Assembly (NCBI RefSeq): GCF_964355755.1
Contig: NC_092671.1
Location: forward strand, 33,437,304-33,501,303
From: Antedon mediterranea
Lineage: Eukaryota; Echinodermata; Crinoidea; Comatulida; Antedonidae
Direction of reading: 5' to 3'
Length of the DNA: 64,000 nt
Shown here: in pieces, positions 1 to 11,600 of the stretch
Numbering within the stretch: the stretch's first letter is position 1
Layout of the letters: each line of letters starts with the position of its first letter
Program-made: the position numbers and the translations under genes
The notes under the pieces: generated by a model
The model's input: the letters and a program-made list of their open reading frames with translations, nothing else
What the model was told of the DNA's origin: nothing
Database searches by the model: none

Positions 1-2672
1 ACAAAAATATCAAGTTGACGAAACTTCCATAACATTTTAAATGTTGGGATTTGGAAAAGGTTTCCTTTTAAGAATTTTGATATGGAGTGGTAGACTACAT
101 TAAAAATATTTTAAAAAAAACATTCACAATCTAATAAAAATGAAAGATTTTTTTTAAAGTCTGTTTTCCACTAGGCAAAGTTCACCAGAATTAAAAGCGT
201 CCTCATGATATTTTCACCTCAGCAAAAATTAATAGATATATATTTTTTACTTTTTTTAAAGTAAAACATTGCACAAACAACCAGAGCACTAGCAACACTC
301 ATGAGCAACCATGGAAATTGTGAGTTAATAAAGGGCGACGCAAACTTTCTCTCTGTGAACATTAGATTCGGCCCAATAAATGTGTTTAGTGGAAAACGGG
401 CTCAAGTGTAAAACTGTCTACCATATCAAACTTTATGTGATAACAAAATGTGATGTGCTCATATATGAACATCATGATGTCATACCATTATTTGGGCACA
501 CCATAGTTTTTTTGTAAAACTCATATGACCCGTCAGGGTCCCTACCTGGGGTTACAGGTCTCAGGTTTTTAGTTGTTTTTTTAAAAATTAATTAGTGTTC
601 CATGACCGTCTCATCAAAATGAATGTCTCTCATTGTTGTGCTATGTAAATATAATGTCAATGACGGCAAAATGTCCCCAATAATGGGGATAGCTATGCAA
701 ACAAGTAATTGTAGACAGAGCTTAAGTTATGGTAAGAATTCAAATATATTACTTTTTATAATATTACATTTATAAAATGTTGTTAAAATAATTAATAAAT
801 GAATACATTAATATTAAAAACAAACTATTATTTGAATTATAAACAATCCAGTAGAATTTTGAATAAACCATTGAGGTATTATATAACAGAGTCAAGTACA
901 GTAGGTGACATAGAATGCCAACACTACATCCAATAACTATTATTATTTATAGAATAAGTAGTGGGCAGAGCTTTGAACGGCTGATATAATGCAGCCATAT
1001 TGGATGGTCTCTTTCTATATGGTGGCTCGCTTTTTGATATGCAATTGCATGGGATTGACATTACGTTATATTGCCTGGAATATTTAGGCGTACTATATTA
1101 TGTATACATTATTGGAGTGTCTAAAACAACAGTTATTGTTAAACTCAACATCTATTCTATTTTCAATAATTCACACTACCTGAGATTAGAATAATGTGGT
1201 ATTTTGAATGTTACTTGGTTAAATATATTTCAGAATAGTAAACATCTGAATTTAATATTGTATAAATGCCATAGGTAATGGATTTATTTAATATTTGTAG
1301 AAGATATTTTAAATATTTACTTTCAAACTGTATGCATATGGTTCTGGACCTCATTAATTCATATTTCAAATGTTTTTAGTAATTTAAATTAAGGAAACCT
1401 TTTTCTTACTAAAACCATAGAGATATTATAATATCTCTATGCTAAAACTTAGTGCATGTATCTACTGTATCTTGTGCATTGATGTAATTGGTTTTTCATT
1501 TTTCTTAATTTAATGTGGTCCTATTAAGGTTTACAATGCTCTAGCTAGTTACAATTTGACACCCATTTTGACAATTGGTCAATTATTTATTCCATACAAA
1601 CATTTTCATCCAAATTTATTACTGTAGTTGGGAGTAGGAAATACAGTGGATTAACTATCTATGTTGCTACTGTAGATTGCCAAATGGCAGTATGAGCCTC
1701 TGGCTACAATATTGTTAGAATTACACGTTACAATATAAAAAAAGTGATTGTGCCTTACAAGAATGTTTAATAAGCTACAGTACAATACATTCTTACCAGT
1801 GTATAATATGGATACACATTAATTAGGGAAAGACCAAAGTTAAAAAAGAAAAGAAAAACAGCTGTTGTAAATTAAATTGCAATTAGTCTGTACTATATAT
1901 TATTATAAAAAATTGTGACCTAGATATTAATAATACTATTCACAGCAAAGTGCATAACTACTGTATCTTAAAAGTCGTGTCTCTTCACCGATGGGTTATT
2001 GGTGGGTGATTGTGCAAAGTTATGTTTATTTTATGGAGTATTTTTAATCATGCTCCAAAATCCAGTTAGCGCAGGGTGCCCAGTTTGGTTTGATAGTGGT
2101 CTCTGTATTGCGTACTAAAATAACTTATTTCATTTGCTTTATAAAATATTATATATATTTGTTGTCAAAATTTCAGCTGCAACTTTCAGGAATTTCGAAA
2201 AAAAAAACCACTGAAAAATGGTCATAAATTTGTCAACCTATGTCAAAATCTGCTTCTGAGTACTTAATCACAAGAAGGCTCTTTTGTCGATTTTTCCAAT
2301 CACTAAAGGCTATTTCACACTGAACACTGTTATACATGTCAAGCAAAACAGGTTTGACCCGACGAACAATTTCAGTGTTAACATCAAATCAAACAAATGT
2401 GTAAGCGTCGGTCGATTCTCAAACTTCAATGTGATGAATTTCTGAACTCACAAAGGCTCCATGTGTGAATAAGTTAGAAGCAAGCTAGAGTGGCTCCATT
2501 GTTACTTTTTTTTCAAGCTTCATGCAACTCACTTCAGTTCGCACCGTTCTTGTGATAAATTAAAATTCCTGCCCTTAAACCATCATAAATTAGTTAAATT
2601 ACAAATCATTTAAACACTGCGTAAATACAATCTACCTACACCTTAACGCTATTACAAAATATACGTATTAAT
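1..2672. other. 3' flank of GPD2, no gene seen
   Basis: This is AT-rich sequence downstream of the GPD2 stop codon on the minus strand, so its right end must include the 3' UTR. I found no clear polyadenylation signal close to the stop. Candidate AATAAA hexamers on the minus strand lie only further away, near position 2030. Short ORFs here have no recognisable motif and no flanking splice sites. A small inverted-repeat element occupies 161-399. Apart from that I see only homopolymer-rich sequence. Confidence 0.6.
161..399. mobile_element. MITE-like element with TGTTTTCCACTA inverted ends
   Basis: The segment begins with CTGTTTTCCACTAGG and ends with TAGTGGAAAACGGG, so its termini are inverted copies of each other. 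It has no coding capacity. A similar CTGTTTTCCACTAGGAAAA start occurs at about 7402, and GTTTCCACTAG at about 16662, which suggests a dispersed family. I did not find an unambiguous target duplication. Confidence 0.45.
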
Positions 2673-5600
2673 TTATAACCCGCCGTTAAATGGTAATGAC
2701 TTTGTTGCTTTTCTTTCTCCCATCCTGAGAGCTGTCTCAAGTCGAACATTAGCCATTGCACCTGTCTTTACTGCACACATAAGCTGGAAAAATCATTTAA
2801 TAATCAAAATGTTCAATAAAACGAAAAGAAATACCTACAATACTGGGTAATGACTAACATCAAAGATAAACAACATTGGATAAGATAAACAACATTGGAT
2901 AAGATAGAGAACATTGGATAAGATAAACAACATTGGATAAGATAGAGAACATTGGATAAGATAAACAACATTGGATAAGATAGAGAACTTGGATGGGACG
3001 CCATCTGGAATATCAGGTGCTGTATAGACTATTCAGAGTGATATGGTGTAATCTTATGTTATCGAACTACCATTTGAGAAGCATGGCAGTGCTCCCAAAA
3101 TCGCCTGTCCCCCCCCATTCCGGGGCAATTAAAAATCATGTCGGCCATTTAGAATTTTTGTGTCCTGAAGGGCAACCTAAAGTAATAAATATTCCTAAAC
3201 CACAATATAGATCAAGTTTCTCCAAGCTAGACACAAGCCTAAGGTACTGTCTTATAAAATTGATAGCAAGGAAAACTTCCCTGTTTATAGTTGTATGGAC
3301 TGTGTGGTTAATGGGTTGTTTTACATACAGTACATTTTTAAGAACTTATATATAAACTGGAGATCTAGTTCACCTTGGGAGGAAGAACAATAATCTATGA
3401 AAAATTGTATACCAAAATCTGAAGTAATCTTACCTGTAGAAATTCATCCAGTTCTATCTTACCGTTCTTGTTACAATCTACCTCCTGAAGCATTTCCCTG
3501 AGCTGGTCCTCTTGAATGGTTTCACCAATGCTCTAAACAGAACCAAAATGTACCCGGAAAATGTTGAGTTTTAACTATTAGTACTACAGTATAACTATTG
3601 AATCATAAGATTCAAGAAATTGTATTAGTCCACTTTAAAATGGAAATTTGTTTTGACAATGAAACAACAAAGACAAATACATCAAATTGCAAAAGGCAAT
3701 GTTAAAATACTATCTTTATAGGCCAATGTTAAAATACTGTTAAAAATCTACTAAAAATGCAGATTAATATAGTAATTAATACTTTGATACAAAAAAGTCA
3801 TATACTTCATAGCAGGAAATTATCAGAGAGACATAATTCCAAATAATAGGCCTAATTATTACAGGCGCTCTGGTAGAACAGTCTTTGACTGAAGAGGTCT
3901 CAAAAGAAGAAGTAAATAAATGATATGGCAATGACAAAAACAGCCTCAATATCATATATATATATATTTTATTCCTGTCCACCCAGGCAGCACTTGCCAG
4001 CTTTATACTATGACGTTATCCAAATTCCTTCACTTGCACTGATGAAGGGCTAGTGTTGCCCGAAAGCTCTGCTAACTTTTCTGGCTGTTTTACTTCTCGT
4101 TTTGATTTAGCTTTTCGCTTTTATTTTGTATCTCCATTGAGATCCAGCCACTGATACCCACAGCATTGTCAATATTTTCAGTAATTTGCCTTTGGATTTA
4201 TATATTAGTATCATATATTTATCAGTAAGATTGTAAATATTGATATAAGTTTGCGGTACACCACGTATATTGATCGAAACGTCGAGAAACTCAATAGTTC
4301 TTTTCAGAACTAATATACGTGGTGTACCGCAAACTTATATCAACATTTGATTTCGCCATGCAAACCTTCAAACAATATAAGATTGTAAATGTTTTTGTAT
4401 TGAAGAAATTTATAGACGAGGAGAACTACTTTACTGTTAGGTGCTACATGGTCCCGGAGTTGACCCCTATTGACCTCCAATAAGGAAAAGAGTAAACGTA
4501 CCTCTAAATAATTCCTAACATCAATTGCAGTGATGAAGCCCTTCTTAGATTGGTCGAGCAACTGAAATCGTTTCCTATACTTTTCAATTTCTGGTTTGCT
4601 GAAGTTTAACGGAACTTTCAATAGGGACACATGACAGGATAGTCCCATTTCATTGCACAAAAATGTTTTAGTTTTCTTTAGTTCTTCCTGCAAAAACATT
4701 AAACAAATTATCAAATTACATTCTTGAACAAAATGTTTTGCATAGTCTTTGTTCTATTCTTTATTTCACGATAATATCTGACACACTGTATTTTAAAGAA
4801 GTGCTTCCTGATCACATTTTGAGATTTGATTCGATACGAGCTTCTCATCTAAAACTTTTTATAAAAAACACCACATACCTCTTTTTTTGCTTTGTTCCAT
4901 TTGAGTTCCTCGGCCATGATGTCAACTATCCTTGGTAAGGCTTCTTCAGCTGCTTGTACATTCAAAAATCCAAGTCTCAACCTGCGTCCAATAACATCTA
5001 CCGCGCTCCTAGCGTACTCTCTACAGGCGTATGTTACCTAATTATAAAAAAAACCCCTCATTTTAATACAGAATATGAAAAAATGTATTCTAAATTAAAT
5101 ATCACACTCGTCTATCCTTCATCATAAGGAATTTATTAAAATAATCAGTGCTAGGCCTTCTATATTAGGTAACAATATAATGATGACATAATACAATGGT
5201 TGTAGCATAACAACCAAGACTACAAACCTAACAAACACAAAAATGTCACATTTACAGATTTTAGTAACATATTTTTATGGCCAAAAGATTTAAAGATTTA
5301 ACCCAGGACAGTTGGATTGATAAATCCATTTTGAGTTATAAATCAAATTATCAATCTCTCGATTAAAATGCTATTAATACATGTAACTATCACTATTGTT
5401 ATATTATGTTTTTACTTTTTGTAGAAGTTAACTAAAAAAAAAAACGATCAGTATTTCTTTAAATAGATGTATTGTTCCCAAAAAAATTAATTGAAGATTA
5501 ATAAAATCAGATTTTTTATAGGCTATTTTGCAGTAGTTTTAATAAAGTTAATCACTCTCATGAAAAAAAAAAGAAAACAAATTTCAGAAAAATAATAATT

Positions 5601-8600
5601 TTTTTTAGGGGGACAATATGTATCTTTAAAAGCTACAATAAAGATGTATGCAATAAACCAAATCTGACCTCAGCTTCAATGTAAGGAAACTCCTCCATGA
5701 TTCTAACACCAACCACTGGCCATCGGCGCCCAGTCAGGTTGGCAATGCGTGCTACTTCTACAGCTTTGTCACCATATGTATTGGCAAGATTTTGGGCCAC
5801 CTGTACAAAGCATGTGATTCAGTGATATTAAAAGATGATTACAGGTTTTTTTCATTCAAAATTAAAGTTTAGTGTATTGTTATTTTTATTGTATACCGCA
5901 TGTAGAGTGGCCGAGAGGTAAGTCAAAGGTCACCGTAAAGATAGCCACAATATTAACACAGCTGGCCATCAGTTCTGGAGCTAAAACAAGTATTCTTGGA
6001 TCTAGGCTTAGGACCAGTGTACATATATGGCTCATATAAAGTTAAAAAGAACCCAGTAGGTCTTTCGGAAAGAGAAGATAGATGCTACTTGGTGTTATAA
6101 TGGTCTATTTTAGTTCCGTCTTTTATCACTGTGCAATCACTTTGTTACAAAACAATGGAAGAGATTAGCTAAGACAATTAAGGCCACTCTGTTGGGTAGC
6201 ATTTGCGATCTGGATAGCCTATCTTGATTTGCCAAGAAGACAAATCGAGCTATCGGATCAGCATTCTCACAGAGGCTGCTAGTGTGTACCAGTTCTCACC
6301 AAAATGTATGGGTAATAATTTTCAGTCTCACATCCTTGAGTTTGTTGAAATATTAATCAAAGATTGTCAGTAATAAAAATATCATATTTTATAATAATAA
6401 ATATTTATAATAAATTTATTTATTTTAATGCATTGATCCATTATAAATTAAAGTATTCACTTGCCTCACTGTCCAAACCAAAATCTTGAACCAGTCTTAT
6501 AAACATGTTAGGCGTCCATCCTGCAGCACCTTCTAGAAGCAATCCATCGGTCAAACTATCATTTTTAGGTTCAAGTTGGCATGAATTGACCGCTGCATCC
6601 ACAGCATCTTTGGCCATTGCTCTATAAGTTGTCCATTTTCCACCTAAATATGTAATATTATTGATCTCAATAATCCAAAGAGGTTACTGCTAAGTACATC
6701 TTCAATATAAGTTTTACTCAATAGGATGGAGTTTTGGTTTTGCAACAATAACACTAGAGCTCTTTTCTCACAGGCGTATTTTATGCCCTTTATTGTTATT
6801 GTATATTTCTTAGTAGAAATAGTACGATATAAATGTTATTATCATCGCATTGATTAATTAATTTAGGTATCGAAACTGTACTACCTACCTGCAATTGTAA
6901 CAAGATTAGTGTCGCTGACCTCTATCACATGGTTTCGTGCTAATGACTCGGTGTTATTTGAGTTAGGATTCTTAACGAGAGGTCTAATACCAGACCAGGC
7001 TGCCAACACATCTCCTCGTCGAACTAAAAAATAAAATCACAAAAATACATTAAAATGCGATTAAAATAGTAGCACTGCAAAAATATGGTACAAAGTTGAT
7101 CAAAAGTGCTGTTGACACATGCAACATTTATAGGGCTGGGAGTATGGCCGGGATAGAGAAGTACAGTATACTAAGAAACTGCCTGTCACATTTATAGGGC
7201 TGGGAGTATGGGATGGAGAAGTACAGTATACTAAGAAACTGCCTGTCACATTTATAGGGCTGGGAGTATGGGATGGAGAAGTACAGTATACTAAGAAACT
7301 GCCTGTCACATTTATAGGGCTGGGAGTATGGGATGGAGAAGTACAGTATACTAAGAAACTGCCTGTCACATTTTCGTCCTAAATCTAACTAACCCCTTAA
7401 GCCTGTTTTCCACTAGGAAAATTTATTTGCATAAATCAAAAGCAACCATCTTTCGAATCCCTTTCTGCAACAAATTTTATTCTTGATTTTTTTGCTTCAG
7501 TGAATTTAGTAGTTTCTACTTTTTGACAAAATTAAACAACCAATCAGAGGTCAGGAAATTAGATGTTGATGATCACTCATGCAAATTAAATAGCTCAGCA
7601 AAAATGAAAATCTATTCGGTCTTGGTTGTGGAAAAGATAACATTAGATTCACACGAATAAACAACTAATAGAGCACTTGGATGGGTCAAATAAATGCCCA
7701 GTGAGTCTATTAGTACAGGCTATATGTGACATTTATCCTATGTAACCTTGAAAAAATTCTAATAAAAGGTCTTTTGGTATTTTCTTGTAGCTTTAGGTGT
7801 GAATAAATACCAAAAAATTTTTGCAGCCTTCTAGTTGCTGCGTTAGTGAGATATTGAGGGTCAAAGGTCAGTGACCTTTTTGTGGCATTTGATGGCTCAT
7901 AACTCCTCAATTCCTGGGTTTAAAAAGACAAATGTGGTTTCTACATCTATGTTTTAGTGGTCAAACAACAAAATAAAGTTTTTGCAAATTTCGGGTTACT
8001 TGTGCCATTGGTCAGATAGTCGGGTCAAAGGTCATTGACCTTTATTCATTAATAACTACTACTAGTTTAGGACCTGGGTAAGATTTGTATGCATTCAATT
8101 TAGGAGAGAATATCTCAACTGTTATAGGATAATTAGACCCCAAGGAACAACATGCGATATGTGCCAAATTCGTTATCGGGGGCGAACATGCCCAAAATCG
8201 GGGTCAAAGGTTAGAAATGTGTGGTTCTTATATCTCGACAACCAAATAATACAGATTTGCTTTTGGTGTCAAATTGTTCAGAAAATACATATTTATATTC
8301 AGTCTAACACAACGTTTACCCCAAAAAATGACCGGAAATGCTTTTACTGACCTTTGACCAAACTTACTTACTTAATGTCATCCCACTATTAAGTGGGTGC
8401 CATGATAATTTGTCTCCACACATCTCTATCAAGCATGCTCTTTCTCAGTTCACTCAGGTCTAGTTTGGTATCTTTCAACAGAATGTCGAGCGAAGTCAGT
8501 TGAGGTCTTCCCACTTTCCTTTTCTCTTCTGGTTCCCAAAGGAGAACTCTTGAGGCAGGCTCAGAGCTTCTCATAACATGACCGGCAAGGCCCATGCGAC

Positions 8601-11600
8601 GTCTTTGAATGATGGTCGTAAGACGGGGAAGGTTGGCATATAGTGTCTTGTTGGTGGCGTGTGAGGACCATGGGATGTTTTGGACTTTCCTCAGCATGCG
8701 GGTGTATGCTCCATCCAATGATTTTGAGAGCGATGAAGTAAGACTCCATGTCTCACAGCCGTAAAGAAGAATGGCTTGAACTGTTGACTTAAAGAGGCGG
8801 ATTTTTGTGGACTTGTTGATACGAGATGCCCATATTTTTGAAAGACTGTTCAGCGCACCCCATGCTTGACCAAGTCTTGCTTCGAAATCATGGTTAGTGG
8901 ATGAACAGTAGCTTCCGAGGTAGCTGAAATCCTCTACTTGTTCTATTGCTGATCCATCCAGTGCGAGAGTTATAGAAGGTGATGAGGGGTTTAAATGTAT
9001 GAATTGGGTCTTCTTGATGTTTAAGTATAAACCTATAGCTTGTGTGGCTTGTTGAATTCTGTGCAGTAGATTTTCGGCAGCATGTATGGAATCTTCAAGA
9101 ATGGCGATGTCATCGGCAAAGTCCAGGTCTGGTAGTACTTCAGCTGGATGTCTTCTACTACGGCGGAGGGTGAGACCGTCTGATGATGTAGTTGCTGATC
9201 ACACTACAAAGTCAAGGCAGACAATAAACAAGAATGGAGCAAGAGGGTCTCCTTGAACTACGCCAGAGTCGATGTTGAAGCAATCAGTCTCACCATCTGG
9301 AGTGAGGACAACTGCTGATGTATTGATATACATTACTCTGATGGCTTCTACAATTTTATGAGGGATGCCGTATGCTAAGAGGATCTTCATCATGATGTTG
9401 CGATTGATGGAATTGAAGGCTTTGCGAAAGTGATGGTTCTTAAAGATGTATTGTCCCCCAAAAAATGAAAAATAAAGATGGAAAAAATCAAATTTTGAAT
9501 AGACCGTTTTGTAGTTAACATAAAGTTATTCACTTCCACCGAAAAAAAATCCGAAAAAAATATTGATTTCGCTTATAAAAAAATCAAAATAAGTTTACCA
9601 TTTTTTCGAACTCGTCGGCTCAGAAATTAGGCCGGTAGAGCTAACTCATACATATGCATGATATGTTAATGAGCATCCACACAGCAGAGATCTGATCTAA
9701 CAATGGACGATGCACGTTGTACAACAACACCACCAGAGATCGACGCTACTCGACTGTGGGTTTCCCTGGCCTGATCGTATAAATATGTAAAGCTGAGCTG
9801 TTAATTTTTCGGTAAGTAGGCCTAGACGGTTATTTTAAATATAATAATATATATAACGCAATAATAACAGGAAGGTAAATTAATTAACTTAGCCTGGAAT
9901 TTTTTCAGTTCAGGGCTAGGCCTAGAATAATTAATACATGCTGCTGCATATTACTAGGCTAGTAGCAAGCAGACTGTGACAATCAGGTCCCTGCAGAAGA
10001 TGCCCAGCTAGGCCCTATACATTGTACTCTTCATAGACTGGCCTAGGCTATATGCCATCAATCTTAGCTACATTCCGAAAATACAGCCAGCTTGCTGTAC
10101 CATATATATTTACAGTTGAAGCTTGTTTAACTAATTTTTATGATAAAAATAAAACAAACATTTTTCAGGGAAAATGGTTGCAATACAAGCCTGAAATGGA
10201 GAACCTTCCAGCAGCACTGTACAAGTAGACAGAGGGGAAAAGCCAGCTTAGCCATTTTACAACACAAACAAATGTTCTCTGTACTGTAGTAAGTCAAATA
10301 TTTATTTTCTCTTTTTATAAGTTATAACATTATAAGTAATGTGTTTTAATTACCATAGAAAGGTAGTATATGTACTTATTTGACTATATGTCAAAGTAAG
10401 CAATTTCACTAGCACAATTTTGCACTAAATATGCATGATGTATTTTTTCCAGATTTTCATACTTTGCTTTTACTTTTTTTAAAGACGTTGATGAAGACTG
10501 GAACAGAGGTCACCCAAAGACAACAATGATAGACTCGGTATTGGAATATGATTGGATATTGCAGGAAAAATATTTCCGACTCTCCTGCTGCATTCGGCCA
10601 ATATGTTCTTGTCCAGCTTGTAAAATATTGTATAATTTTGTTTGTATTATATGTACAGTATATTATTTTGTAAACATAACATTCAATAAATAAAAAAAAA
10701 CTACTACAACAGTACACAGGATAAATTCTTCAAATTTACTTACACTTCATAATTTTACTGTAAATATTACAGTGCAAAAGGAGTTAATAAAATATATATA
10801 TACAGTATATCTTATTGAATTCCTGTATTGTGTTTTGTGTCAATTTGTCTACTAATTATCAATGTGTTGATTGTGGCAGTAATTACGACAGCTATAGTCT
10901 TCTAAGATCGCTCACATCCATTACAAAGTGTCATTTTAATAGTAAGAAACGTTTCAATAAATTGTGAATGTTGCCACTGTACGATACATTTTATGTTTCT
11001 CACTACTTGCTCTTATTGTTCAATCAATCAACCTAAAAAAAAAGAAATTTGTGTCAAAATATCTGCATAAAATGTTTATTTGCGGAATGTTAATTTGAAC
11101 CTATTGCATTTGATAAAGAAAATATTTTTAAAATATTGCATCACTAAAACATCCAAAACAATATTTAGATTTTCTTTTTTTTTAAATTTTCACTGCCGAA
11201 TAGATAGTTGAAATCTTTAAAAATCAATTAAACCAATTCATCATGATAGAAACAAAAATACATCCCTTCTGGTGGTGGTCTACTGTAGCCCTAGCTAGCA
11301 GTGTACTGCCTAGGCCTACTACACTCTACTTCTAGAGACAGAAGTAGGCAGCAGTTTAGGCTACTCGAGACTGTCAGTGCTAGTAGTAGTAGACTAGTAG
11401 TACAGTAGCAGCAAATTCGGGCCTAGGCCTAGCTAGGCCTCTCCTGTTAGCGAAACAAAAACTCACCTAAATGAATAAGATTCAACATCAAAGTTACTAA
11501 CTGTAATTCTAACTTAGCATTCTGCTAGCTATAGTTTTCGTGTTTTCTTCAAGATTCGTCTCGCATCACTACTCGACTCTCTCGCACGCACGCATTGCTA

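Noticed and set aside
2865-2986. CRISPR-like repeat array
   Set aside because: Head-to-tail 19-bp units with no unique spacers, in a eukaryotic intron; it is a minisatellite.
5900-6310. Possible SINE with tRNA-Ser-like A-box (GAGTGGCCGAGAGG)
   Set aside because: Only the A-box resembles a tRNA; I found no B-box or second copy, so the evidence is too thin for a feature.
7100-7369. Periodic ORF ([20 protein letters not shown] repeats)
   Set aside because: Merely the 60-bp minisatellite read on the minus strand.
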